From Pirellulaceae bacterium (GTDB lineage: Bacteria > Planctomycetota > Planctomycetia > Pirellulales > Pirellulaceae): a stretch of 13,992 nt of DNA. The stretch lies in the NCBI GenBank assembly GCA_020846515.1, contig JADLDX010000852.1:1-13992 (forward strand), read 5' to 3'. The translations under genes and the position numbers were made by a program. The notes beneath the pieces were generated by a model. The model searched no databases, had not been told where the DNA came from, and saw only the letters and a list, made by a program, of their open reading frames with translations. Below, piece after piece: positions 1-7,090 of this stretch (the stretch's first letter is position 1; every line of letters begins with the position of its first letter).

Positions 1-42
1 AGCAAGAGGGTTAGTTTGCTGCTGCGGAGCAGCAGGGTTGCT
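1..42. repeat. Partial copy of a dispersed palindromic intergenic element
   Basis: The 11-bp string GAGGGTTAGTT at 6-16 is followed by GCTGCTGCG at 18-26. The same two strings in the same order occur at 5271-5281 and 5285-5293, at the right end of the 190-bp element described there. Here the second string forms a perfect hairpin: TGCTGCT (17-23), loop GCGG, AGCAGCA (28-34). AGCAA (1-5) and TTGCT (38-42) flank it as an outer inverted repeat. Only the right end of this copy lies in the window, so its full size cannot be judged. That two copies form one family is inferred from the shared strings. Confidence 0.55.
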
Positions 43-244
43 TCAGAAAAAAAACCATCTCGATTCAAGTTCTTCCTCGAGTCAGGTCGATCAAGGGATG
101 TGCGCGAAGTTCAAGCGGTTAAGGCTGGATGCCCTTCTAGCCCGCCAGCGGGATTTCTCGCACTATCAGATCGAGACCCAAAGAACCAATCAGATCGACC
201 TTCTCTGCGGATGGATCCTCAGCGGTATCGGTGATACCCAGCAC

Positions 245-1816
245 ATGGATAAGTGGCTGGTTCACTTGGTGCGCTTCTGTGTGAGGCTCCCCTTGTTGTT
301 GCTCGGATTGAAACGACGCTGGCCGTTGCTCACAACGGCCGTGGCTGCCCTGTTGTGGCTGGTCAACAACTACGACATTCGTGGTTTGGATGGCGTGCGT
401 TTAGAACCGCGACCAACCACGACTTCGCCAGATCCTTTGGGCTATGGGGCCCCGATGGGTTGGCCGACCAGTTATCCGTCTGGTCCTGCGCTGCCTGGTA
501 CGAATACGCAGCCGTTATGGCCCACCTCGAACTATTCTCAATATCCAAGCGTCAACGAGCCAACAAACCATCCGTCGGCAGTTGCGGTCCCAGGCGTCGG
601 TTACTCGGCAGGCTATCCCTCAGCAGCATCTGGGCTACCAGCCCTGCCAGGCACCACGCCCATTGCAGCGCCAGGAGTTGTACCGCATGGACTGCCCAGT
701 ACATCGCCGGCTGCTAGGCCTGGTCTGCAACTGCCCGGTGGTTTGGCTCTACCTCGCTACTTAAGCGTCGATGACTTGCGATTGCCCCCGGCCGTCTCTG
801 CGCTGGCGGGCGATGATTGGAATCGCTTGTTATCGGTCGGCGAAAAGCTGGGCATGCTGGAAAAATCGCGGCAGCCAGCCCCAACGATACCTGTCATGCA
901 TCAGCCCTTGGCTGGTTACTCACCACCTTCAGGTGTCCCAACCAGTGCACCATTGCCAGCCGTGCTGCCCAATCTATCGACGCCTCGCGACACCATTCGA
1001 ATTGCCAGTTTCAACCTGAACGGTTGGGGAGATAAGAGTCGGGATAATCCTGCGTCGACCGAGATGATCGTACGGTTGATCGGCCAATTCGATTTAATCG
1101 CTCTGCAAGACATTCGTTCGCGACGCGATGACCTGCTACCCAATCTTATGGTCCAGCTCAACAGCACCGGACGGAACTTTGATTTTATGATTGGTCCACG
1201 CGTTGGACGCGGCGAGCTGCGCGAGCAACTGGCGTTTATCTTCGATACCGAGCGTGTAGAAACCGATCGTTTCCAGTTGTACACCGTCGCCGATCCAGAG
1301 GACATGCTTGTCCGCGAGCCGCTGGTCGGCTGGTTCCGCGCTAAACAGGCCGATAGTCGCGAAGCGTTCACGTTTAGTCTGGTCAATGTACACATCGACT
1401 CAGACTTGGCAGCGACTGAGCTGCAAGCCATACCCAATCTAGTGGATGCCATCTACAGTGATGGTCGTGGCGAAGACGATGTCATTCTGGCGGGAGATTT
1501 TAGCGCAGCCGCGCCACAAGCCGCCTTCTTTTCCGCCGGAAACTTTCGAACCGTCATTGAGGGCATGGCCACCAACACACGTGGCACTCACTTGTTGGAC
1601 AATTTCGGGATGCCTGTCGCGAACACTTCCGAATTTACCGGTCGTGCAGGCGCTGTGGACTTTTTACGTCAATACAATTTATCTCTCGAGCAAGCCGTCA
1701 GTGTGAGCGAACACTTGCCTATTTGGGCAGAGTTCTCGATAATTGAGGGCGGTCGACCCGGCCAGGTCGCAGGAAACGCATTACCCGAGCACCGATTTCA
1801 TAGCGGTGTCAACTAA
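245..1816 (+). CDS. Membrane-anchored endonuclease/exonuclease/phosphatase-family protein, altered active site
   Basis: A 523-residue protein from the ATG at 245. A basic hydrophobic N-terminus with a membrane segment near residues 12-41 is followed by a Pro/Ser/Gly-rich linker (about 55-245) and an EEP (DNase I-like) domain (about 251-508). EEP enzymes are metal-dependent phosphodiesterases or phosphatases. Visible motifs are SFNLN, LQD (D289, usually E), NVH (H383), GDFS (D418, S420, usually N), LDN (D452) and SEH (E489, usually D; H490). Histidines and the central Asp remain, but three usual catalytic positions are conservatively changed, so activity is uncertain. The start is uncertain. 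The frame is open upstream, with an ATG at 98 and a TTG at 38; the TTG lies inside a repeat. I prefer 245 because it opens directly on the membrane segment. No clear ribosome binding site is seen at either ATG. The 43-244 stretch shows nothing else. Fold assignment is firm; substrate is unknown. Confidence 0.85.
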   Translation: MDKWLVHLVRFCVRLPLLLLGLKRRWPLLTTAVAALLWLVNNYDIRGLDGVRLEPRPTTTSPDPLGYGAPMGWPTSYPSGPALPGTNTQPLWPTSNYSQYPSVNEPTNHPSAVAVPGVGYSAGYPSAASGLPALPGTTPIAAPGVVPHGLPSTSPAARPGLQLPGGLALPRYLSVDDLRLPPAVSALAGDDWNRLLSVGEKLGMLEKSRQPAPTIPVMHQPLAGYSPPSGVPTSAPLPAVLPNLSTPRDTIRIASFNLNGWGDKSRDNPASTEMIVRLIGQFDLIALQDIRSRRDDLLPNLMVQLNSTGRNFDFMIGPRVGRGELREQLAFIFDTERVETDRFQLYTVADPEDMLVREPLVGWFRAKQADSREAFTFSLVNVHIDSDLAATELQAIPNLVDAIYSDGRGEDDVILAGDFSAAAPQAAFFSAGNFRTVIEGMATNTRGTHLLDNFGMPVANTSEFTGRAGAVDFLRQYNLSLEQAVSVSEHLPIWAEFSIIEGGRPGQVAGNALPEHRFHSGVN

Positions 1817-1895
1817 CTGAAGCTCATCTACTTGCGGGACGACTGGTCGGCAGACATATTGATAGTTGGAAGCGCTCTTCTCTTTTGCTTATGCT

Positions 1896-1914
1896 GCGAG
1901 TGACCATCACTCGC
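1896..1914 (+). other. Short hairpin upstream of exbB
   Basis: GCGAGTG (1896-1902) and CACTCGC (1908-1914) form a perfect 7-bp stem with a 5-nt loop, followed directly by CCTTCGG. It lies in the 162-bp gap between the EEP gene and exbB, about 65 bp before the exbB start. There is no T run after it, so it is not a convincing intrinsic terminator. It could be a leader RNA structure or a factor-dependent end for the EEP transcript. Confidence 0.35.
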
Positions 1915-1978
1915 CCTTCGGAAACTAATTGTCCGAACCGTCGACTCTCTGGGGACTGAACTGAAAAAGGAAGTCTTG

Positions 1979-2797
1979 ATGATCCGCTCAGCCACTACAA
2001 GAAGCCTTGTCTGGTGTTTCTTGGCTACCGCACTGGTCGCCTGCTTCCTCAGTCTTCAACCAGGTGTCCTTTGGGCGCAAGAAGGTGGAGCTGCGCCGGC
2101 TGAAACAGAAACTGATGCTACACACGTACTCTGGTGGTTGATCGAGGTATCGGGCTGGATCGGCCTATTCATCCTCTGCCTGTCGTTTTATTTCGTCGCC
2201 GTGGTGGTGCAGCAGTTCCTGGAATTGCGATCCACGGTAGCCGCACCGCCAGAGATATTGGAAGAGTGCGATCGCTTGATTCAAGAAGGCAATGCGCGCG
2301 ACGTCGTCAAACTAGTTGAACAGGACGATTCGTTCTTCTCCCGATCGCTGCATGCCGGCCTGTCGGAACTTGAATACAGCGTAGATGAGGCTCGCGACAA
2401 GTTGGAGCGTACTGCAGATGCCAGCACGATCAATATGGAAAAGAAGATTAGTATTTTGGCGACCATCGGTACTCTGGGGCCGATGATTGGATTGTTGGGT
2501 ACGCTCAAAGGTATGATTCGATCCTTCATGGCCATTGCCATCAGCGGCAAGAACTTGGAGGCATCAGAGGTAGCCAAAGGTATTTCGGAAGCGTTGGTGT
2601 TGACGTTCGAAGGCGTGTTCTTGAGCATTCCAGCGATTTTCTTTTATGCGATGTTCCGCAGTCGTATCGCCAAGATATCAATTGAAACGACGATGCTGGC
2701 CGATGACTACTTCCGCGCTATTGTGCGAATGCTGAAACGACCACGCACCGCTGCTCCGTCGGTGGCTCCTTCGCCTGCACCTAAACCTGCTACCTAG
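1979..2797 (+). CDS. exbB: MotA/TolQ/ExbB-family proton channel protein
   Basis: A 272-residue inner-membrane protein, the channel subunit of an ExbB/ExbD-type motor that turns proton flow into work on envelope partners. Residues 1-33 look like a signal peptide (cut near LWA-QE). A membrane helix spans about 50-76. After a cytoplasmic stretch, the family's hallmark Gly-rich helix (ATIGTLGPMIGLLGTLKGM, about 161-179) and a third helix (about 205-227) follow, then a short Pro/Ala-rich tail. The ATG at 1979 is chosen because AAGGAAG at 1967-1973 gives a proper ribosome binding site; a TTG immediately before it (1976) is in frame. The next two genes encode ExbD proteins, confirming the pairing. 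The symbol is family-level: TolQ, ExbB and planctomycete-specific members cannot be separated from one sequence. An N-terminal signal peptide is absent from E. coli ExbB but, from memory, occurs in some other bacterial members. Confidence 0.9.
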   Translation: MIRSATTRSLVWCFLATALVACFLSLQPGVLWAQEGGAAPAETETDATHVLWWLIEVSGWIGLFILCLSFYFVAVVVQQFLELRSTVAAPPEILEECDRLIQEGNARDVVKLVEQDDSFFSRSLHAGLSELEYSVDEARDKLERTADASTINMEKKISILATIGTLGPMIGLLGTLKGMIRSFMAIAISGKNLEASEVAKGISEALVLTFEGVFLSIPAIFFYAMFRSRIAKISIETTMLADDYFRAIVRMLKRPRTAAPSVAPSPAPKPAT

Positions 2798-2824
2798 ACC
2801 TGCCACTTAGGCAATCGCCTCCGA

Positions 2825-2846
2825 CCCGGCAACTCGTGTTGTCGGG
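2825..2846 (+). other. Hairpin between exbB and the first exbD
   Basis: CCCGGCAAC (2825-2833), loop TCGT, GTTGTCGGG (2838-2846) form a 9-bp stem with one G-T wobble. It lies 28 bp after the exbB stop and about 54 bp before the exbD start, in a 103-bp gap that is long for an operon whose next junction is only 3 bp. No T run follows. A partial terminator, attenuator or mRNA-processing or stabilising structure that sets different channel and ExbD levels is possible but is inference. Confidence 0.4.
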
Positions 2847-2900
2847 AGTCGAGTTTAACCTCTTCTGGTATTGAAGTGTCTTTAGGGAAAGCCCAGCAAC

Positions 2901-3353
2901 ATGTCAGGCTCATCGCACGCGGGAGAAAAGGTCGAGCCAAACATGACGCCGATTCTCGATATGGTGTTCCAGTTAATCACCTTTTTTATGTTGGTGATTA
3001 GCTTTCGTGCATCGGATTTCGACAAGGCGTTGGTGCTGCCTGTGGTTGGGTCGGCCGCGCCGGCTGAAGAAGAAGTCAATGGCGAGTTTTTAATTTTGAA
3101 CTTGCGGGCCGGCGGCAAGTTGATGGTCCAAGGCAAAGAAGAGCCGAACATCGAAGGCTTCCTGAATTTTGAAGCCAAAAAGATGCTGCAGAATATCAAG
3201 CCGGACTCCGGCGGTGAGATCATTGTCGTCATTCGCGCTGACCGCGCTTTGCGATGCGACTTCTTGATGCGGGTTATCGCCGCTTGTCGCAAAGGCGGTT
3301 TAAGTCGATTTGACTTTATGGTGCTTCGTGGTGGCGAGCAACAGAGCGGGTAG
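2901..3353 (+). CDS. exbD: ExbD/TolR-family biopolymer transport protein (first copy)
   Basis: A 150-residue single-pass protein. A short cytoplasmic N-terminus is followed by the membrane helix NMTPILDMVFQLITFFMLV (about 14-32), carrying the proton-carrying Asp of the family at D20. The periplasmic part (about 40-150) has the usual beta/alpha ExbD-TolR form, including the IVVIRADRALRCDFLMRVI stretch typical of this domain. ExbD pairs with ExbB and couples proton flow to motion of a periplasmic partner. The length is normal for the family. The ATG at 2901 is the only start that leaves the pre-helix region short; upstream AGGGA (2884-2888) is too far to be a good ribosome binding site. The next ExbD begins 3 bp after this stop, so the two are surely co-transcribed. 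Confidence 0.92.
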   Translation: MSGSSHAGEKVEPNMTPILDMVFQLITFFMLVISFRASDFDKALVLPVVGSAAPAEEEVNGEFLILNLRAGGKLMVQGKEEPNIEGFLNFEAKKMLQNIKPDSGGEIIVVIRADRALRCDFLMRVIAACRKGGLSRFDFMVLRGGEQQSG

Positions 3354-3356
3354 AAC

Positions 3357-3866
3357 ATGCGCAGACGACGACACCGAAAACAATCCAAAACTCCGGCCGA
3401 AGTAGAGCTGAACATGGCCGCCATGCTCGACATGGCCTTCCAGTTGCTGGCTTTCTTTATCCTGACGTTCCGCCCATCGCCTATAGAATCGCAGATCTCC
3501 TTGCGTATGCCTGATAAAGCCGCCACAGCTTCGGCCGGCCAGTCCAGCGACGCACCGGTATCGGAATCGGCTGGCTTGACTCTGACAGTCTCGGTACACG
3601 CCACACCCGCGGGTGAAATCGCTGGTGTCGAAGTGGGACCTCAAACATTTGGTGCCGGTCAAGCGCCCACGGAAACAATCAATGCTCTGCGCGCTACCTT
3701 GCGGGAAACACTGACCAATGCTGAATTTGAAGGTATCGCTTTGCAAGTATCCGATGACCTGAACTATGAACGCATGATGCAAGTTCTAGACATCTGTTCC
3801 CATCAAACTTTACCTACCGGCGAGCCGATGACCAAAATCTCAATTGAACGTTTGCCGGGCGGGTAA
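3357..3866 (+). CDS. exbD: ExbD/TolR-family biopolymer transport protein (second copy)
   Basis: A 169-residue second ExbD. A strongly basic start (MRRRRHRKQSK) precedes the helix LNMAAMLDMAFQLLAFFILTF (about 18-38), with the conserved Asp at D25. The periplasmic part contains an extra Ser/Ala-rich, probably flexible stretch (about 53-72) before the ExbD fold. The two ExbD proteins are clearly diverged outside the helix, so this is an old duplication rather than a recent one. Two different ExbD subunits could form a mixed dimer in the ExbB pore. That is inference, as no partner data are visible. The gene follows the first exbD by 3 bp and precedes the unknown 390-residue protein by 42 bp. Confidence 0.9.
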   Translation: MRRRRHRKQSKTPAEVELNMAAMLDMAFQLLAFFILTFRPSPIESQISLRMPDKAATASAGQSSDAPVSESAGLTLTVSVHATPAGEIAGVEVGPQTFGAGQAPTETINALRATLRETLTNAEFEGIALQVSDDLNYERMMQVLDICSHQTLPTGEPMTKISIERLPGG

Positions 3867-3908
3867 CCGGGCGGCCCTTCTCGCCTTCGTTCGCTTAGGA
3901 AAACATCC

Positions 3909-5081
3909 ATGCACCGCCACAGATCAACCCTGCTGGTTACCATACTGCTACTGACGGTCACGCTGTTGAGCACAACCGTCAGCCGTGGCCAGTCCCCAGC
4001 ATCTGACGGACAGAGCACGAGCGAACCTGTCGCGCTAGAGCCTGCATCTACAGAGCCTGTGCTTCAAGAGCCTGCATCTAAAGAGCCTGTGCTTCAAGAG
4101 CCTGCTACTAAAGATTCTGCTGCAACGACATCAAACGAGTTCACCGATCTGCTAACGTCGCCGGATCCTGCGGCTGTGCCGGTGACTGAATCTTCGAGCC
4201 CAGCAACGGCAGCCAATGGTCAGCTCACTGAGCCACCTGATGCTGAGCAACCTGCAGCCAAGCAACCCGATGCTGAGCAACCTGCTGTTGAGACAGCAGC
4301 GGACGCACAAGCTGCGATCGAACCGGAGCCCGCGAAGTTAGATGCCCAAGCGCGGGCAGCGCGGATCAAGGATCTACTCAGCCTGGTCAAAGACAATACG
4401 CTCACGATCGGCAAGCGAGAGAACCCGGCCTACTTTGAAATGGTCAAAGAGGTGCTTGATCGCTCACCGGCGGATTTGTTGAGCGCGGTCGAGAAGAATC
4501 CACGCTTCAATGACTTGTACACCAAGCCTGAAAAGTATCGCGGCGAATTGATTCATGTGTCGCTCAACGCGCGGCGCGTATTGCCGCTGGACATCAAGAT
4601 CAAGAACGTGGCCAATGTCACGCGACTGTATGAGATTTGGGGTTGGACCGAAGAAGCCAAGGCACATATGTACTGCTGCGTGGTGCCAGAATTGCCGCCG
4701 GGCTTTCCCGAGGATGACGAAGTTTTTCAGCGAGTGGAACTGACAGGGTACTTCTTCAAGATGCAAGCCTATCAGCCGGGTGATGCCGCGCCCAACGCGC
4801 GCAACCTGGTGGCACCGCTTGTGATTGGCCGAGTGGCCAATTCCCCGAAGATCGCCAAACCTGCTGCTGGTGCCATTGGCAATTGGCCACTCGCCTTGAT
4901 TATCGGCTTTGGCGTGATCGTCATGTTTCGATTAATGATGCACATTCGTGGCATGGGCAAGACGACGCCTACTCATCGCAATTACCGTCGTCGATCGCTC
5001 GAGCCCATCGATCCCGACAGTCTGAGCGATGGCATCGGCACATTCGATCGCGGTCTCAAGATCCGCAATCGTGATGAGTAG
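3909..5081 (+). CDS. Unrecognised secreted, C-terminally membrane-anchored protein of the ExbBD cassette
   Basis: A 390-residue protein I cannot name. A signal peptide (about 1-28, cut near SRG-QS) leads into an acidic Pro/Ala/Glu/Gln linker (about 30-145) holding two 10-residue repeat families. Next is a folded region (about 145-313) with helices (ARIKDLLSLV, YFEMVKEVLD) and a probably beta-rich part (KYRGELIHVSLNARRV, VFQRVELTGYFFKMQAY, LVIGRV) reminiscent of an OB-like fold. A single membrane helix (about 325-346) is followed by a basic, probably cytoplasmic tail of about 44 residues. The folded domain would therefore face the periplasm. It starts 42 bp after exbD and ends the cassette, so it may be the component the ExbBD unit acts on or regulates. 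It is not a TonB: the order is linker-domain-helix, not helix-linker-domain, and no TonB C-terminal domain is seen. Confidence in the gene is high; the function is unknown. Confidence 0.88.
   Translation: MHRHRSTLLVTILLLTVTLLSTTVSRGQSPASDGQSTSEPVALEPASTEPVLQEPASKEPVLQEPATKDSAATTSNEFTDLLTSPDPAAVPVTESSSPATAANGQLTEPPDAEQPAAKQPDAEQPAVETAADAQAAIEPEPAKLDAQARAARIKDLLSLVKDNTLTIGKRENPAYFEMVKEVLDRSPADLLSAVEKNPRFNDLYTKPEKYRGELIHVSLNARRVLPLDIKIKNVANVTRLYEIWGWTEEAKAHMYCCVVPELPPGFPEDDEVFQRVELTGYFFKMQAYQPGDAAPNARNLVAPLVIGRVANSPKIAKPAAGAIGNWPLALIIGFGVIVMFRLMMHIRGMGKTTPTHRNYRRRSLEPIDPDSLSDGIGTFDRGLKIRNRDE
4038..4121 (+). repeat. In-frame 30-bp tandem repeat (EPASxEPVLQ)
   Basis: Two 30-bp units (4038-4067 and 4068-4097) differ at one base and encode EPASTEPVLQ and EPASKEPVLQ. 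A third, decayed unit starts at 4098 (EPATKDSAA). They lie in the linker of the 390-residue protein. Near-identity at the DNA level suggests recent slippage or unequal recombination. Confidence 0.85.
4239..4285 (+). repeat. Second in-frame 30-bp repeat (DAEQPAxxQP)
   Basis: The 17-bp string GATGCTGAGCAACCTGC occurs at 4239-4255 and again at 4269-4285, giving a 30-bp period and encoding DAEQPAAKQP then DAEQPAVE. It is a different repeat from the one at 4038, in the same linker and with the same period. Confidence 0.8.
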
Positions 5082-5091
5082 TAGGGAGTTG

Positions 5092-5281
5092 AACTAACCC
5101 TCCCAAGCGCAGCTTAGGGAGGGTCGAAAAATAGCGACAGCGACTTTTTCGGGGAGGGTGCGTGCGCCGCACAGGCGAGTTAGCAGCGAAGTGATTCTTG
5201 CTTGGGTTAGCACCGCCGGCCCTCCCCGCCCACGCTAACGCGGGTCGACCCTCCCACTGCTTCGCAGCGGGAGGGTTAGTT
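5092..5281. repeat. 190-bp palindromic MITE-like element with 13-bp terminal inverted repeats
   Basis: AACTAACCCTCCC (5092-5104) and its exact reverse complement GGGAGGGTTAGTT (5269-5281) bound the element. Within it are nested inverted repeats. Left hairpin: ACCCTCCC-AAGC, loop GCA, GCTT-A-GGGAGGGT (5097-5124). Right hairpin: ACCCTCCC-A-CTGC, loop TTC, GCAG-C-GGGAGGGT (5248-5276). Middle hairpin: CGAAAAA/TTTTTCG (5125-5131/5145-5151). A long-range pair is GGGGAGGG/CCCTCCCC (5151-5158/5220-5227). No open frame of note is present. It fills most of the 286-bp gap between the cassette and the peptidase gene. The right-end strings recur at 1-26, so it is likely one of a dispersed family. It may also act as a terminator for the cassette. 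Confidence 0.75.
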
Positions 5282-5311
5282 CCCGCTGCTGCGCAGCCAA
5301 GCGACTTAGTT

Positions 5312-5320
5312 TGTTATACT
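5312..5320 (+). promoter_or_regulatory. Candidate extended -10 promoter for the M28 peptidase gene
   Basis: TG (5312-5313), one base, then TATACT (5315-5320) match an extended -10 element. The ATG of the peptidase gene is 48 bp downstream, leaving a leader of about 40 nt. No good -35 hexamer is seen 16-18 bp upstream, which fits extended -10 promoters but lowers certainty. The -35 region would fall at the edge of the palindromic element. Confidence 0.35.
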
Positions 5321-5367
5321 GACGCTTTCTGCGTTAAATACTGGTCGCTCTCGAGGGTGTTGCCCCT

Positions 5368-7038
5368 ATGAATAAATGTACGTGGTTGATGATCGTATGT
5401 CTCGTATTGCCGGCGATGGCTGAAGCACAGGAAATCTGGCGGCCTACGAAGGATCATGCGACGGCCGTTGAGCAAATCACCGATGAAGCGCTGCGAGCGC
5501 ACATTCGTTTTCTGGCCGACGATCTCCTGGAAGGTCGTGGCCCTGGCTCGCGCGGCGATGAGCTGACTCAGTTGTACTTGGCCACTCAATTCCAATCGCT
5601 CGGTTTCAAACCAGTGCTCGCCGATGGCCAGTGGAGCCAAAGCGTGCCGCTGGTGGGCGTGACTTCCACGCCACCGGAATCAGTTGAGTTTCGTAGCGGC
5701 GACAAATCGCTGACACTCAAGCATCGCGATGACTCGATGTTTGTGGCCGGACATCCTAAAGATGTCATCTCCATTCGCGATGCCGAATTGGTGTTTGTGG
5801 GTTATGGCATACAAGCTCCGGAATACAACTGGGATGACTTCAAGGGAGTAGACCTGAAGGGCAAGATCCTGGTGATGATGAATAACGACCCGGAGAATGA
5901 TCCGCAGTTATTCGCCGGTCGACGGCGTTTGTATTATGGTCGCTGGGATTACAAGTACGAATCGGCGGCTCGGCAAGGTGCCGCTGGGGCCATCATTATT
6001 CACACTACTGCATCCGCCGGTTATCCCTATCAGGTTATTCAAACCTCATGGAGCGGCGAAGAATTCGAGTTGAAAGATAGTCAAGCATCGCGGATGGATC
6101 TGCGTGGTTGGGTTACGGACGAAGCCGCTGGGCGTCTGGCCATGCTCGGTGGCAAGTCGCTGGATACTTTGCGCGCAGCCGCCCAGTCGCGTGACTTCCA
6201 ACCTGTGCCACTAGGCGTGCGGATGTCGATCGAACTGACCTGCAAAGTCCGCGAACAAAAAACCGCCAACGTCCTCGGACTCTTACCTGGTAGCGATCCG
6301 CAATTGGCCCGCGAAACGGTCATCTTTATGGCTCATCATGACCACTTGGGAGTGGCCGAACGCCGAGATGCAGATGGAGACAACATCTACAATGGTGCGA
6401 TCGACAACGCCTCGGGCACGGCCGCGCTGTTGACCATCGCCCGCGCCATTGCCGCCTTACCCACCCCGCCGCGGCGATCCATCATGTTGGCTGCCGTCGG
6501 AGCCGAAGAGCAAGGCTTGCTCGGCTCGCGATACCTGGCCGATCACCCACCCATTCATCCCGGATACATGTCAGCCGTTATCAACATCGATGGTATTAAT
6601 CATCTGGGACGCACACATGATTTGAATTTGATTGGCAATGGCAAATGCAATCTGGATCCGATCATTGAGTCAGTCGCCAAATGGCAAAGCCGCGTCGTTA
6701 CGCCAGATTACTTTCCAGACCGTGGCTACTACTATCGTTCGGATCAGTTCTCGCTAGCCAAAGTCGGCGTGCCAGGCATCTATCTACACGGCGGAATCAA
6801 CGTCATTGGCAAACCCGACGGCTGGGGCAAGGAACAATTGGATAAGTGGGTGGATAAGACCTATCATCAGCCCAGCGATGAATACGATCCAAGTTGGGAT
6901 CTAACGGGAGCCATCGATGATATCCGCTTGTTATGCCATGTTGGCCTGGTTATCGCCAGCGGACAAGAAACGCCCGCCTGGAACAAAGGCGATGAATTCG
7001 AAGCCGCTCGACTAGAAGCGATCAAGAATCGACAGTAA
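5368..7038 (+). CDS. Secreted M28-family zinc metallopeptidase with PA domain
   Basis: A 556-residue exported peptidase, probably an aminopeptidase with two zinc ions. A signal peptide (about 1-20, cut near AEA-QE) is followed by the usual N-terminal segment (HIRFLADDLLEGRGPGSRG), a protease-associated (PA) insert (about 110-260, with VFVGYGIQAPEYNWDDF) and the M28 catalytic domain (about 295-540). The zinc ligands and catalytic residues are all visible: H323 (AHHDHLG), D346 (GAIDNASG), E380 and E381 (GAEEQGLLGS), D408 (INIDG) and H500 (YHQPSDE). The residue after H323 is His where Tyr is common. The family releases N-terminal residues from peptides; exact specificity cannot be read. It stands alone, with the palindromic element before it and a convergent hflX after it. 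The ATG at 5368 starts directly on the signal peptide. Confidence 0.93.
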   Translation: MNKCTWLMIVCLVLPAMAEAQEIWRPTKDHATAVEQITDEALRAHIRFLADDLLEGRGPGSRGDELTQLYLATQFQSLGFKPVLADGQWSQSVPLVGVTSTPPESVEFRSGDKSLTLKHRDDSMFVAGHPKDVISIRDAELVFVGYGIQAPEYNWDDFKGVDLKGKILVMMNNDPENDPQLFAGRRRLYYGRWDYKYESAARQGAAGAIIIHTTASAGYPYQVIQTSWSGEEFELKDSQASRMDLRGWVTDEAAGRLAMLGGKSLDTLRAAAQSRDFQPVPLGVRMSIELTCKVREQKTANVLGLLPGSDPQLARETVIFMAHHDHLGVAERRDADGDNIYNGAIDNASGTAALLTIARAIAALPTPPRRSIMLAAVGAEEQGLLGSRYLADHPPIHPGYMSAVINIDGINHLGRTHDLNLIGNGKCNLDPIIESVAKWQSRVVTPDYFPDRGYYYRSDQFSLAKVGVPGIYLHGGINVIGKPDGWGKEQLDKWVDKTYHQPSDEYDPSWDLTGAIDDIRLLCHVGLVIASGQETPAWNKGDEFEAARLEAIKNRQ

Positions 7039-7090
7039 GCCTTCAGCAGGCACTGCGAAACCATCGCGCCCACATAAGATCAAAATGAAA

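Noticed and set aside
38-244. N-terminal extension of the EEP gene from TTG 38 or ATG 98
   Set aside because: The TTG lies in a repeat-element end with a strong hairpin, and the extension shows no recognisable domain. The ATG at 245 opens on a basic membrane segment as expected. The ATG at 98 cannot be fully excluded.
2882-3604. 240-residue open frame on the minus strand across both exbD genes
   Set aside because: It spans two well-supported ExbD genes and their junction; composition is Ser/Arg-rich as expected for an antisense frame.
3909-5081. TonB protein for the ExbBD cassette
   Set aside because: The Pro/Glu linker recalls TonB, but the protein has a cleavable-looking signal peptide, a C-terminal membrane helix and no TonB C-terminal domain.
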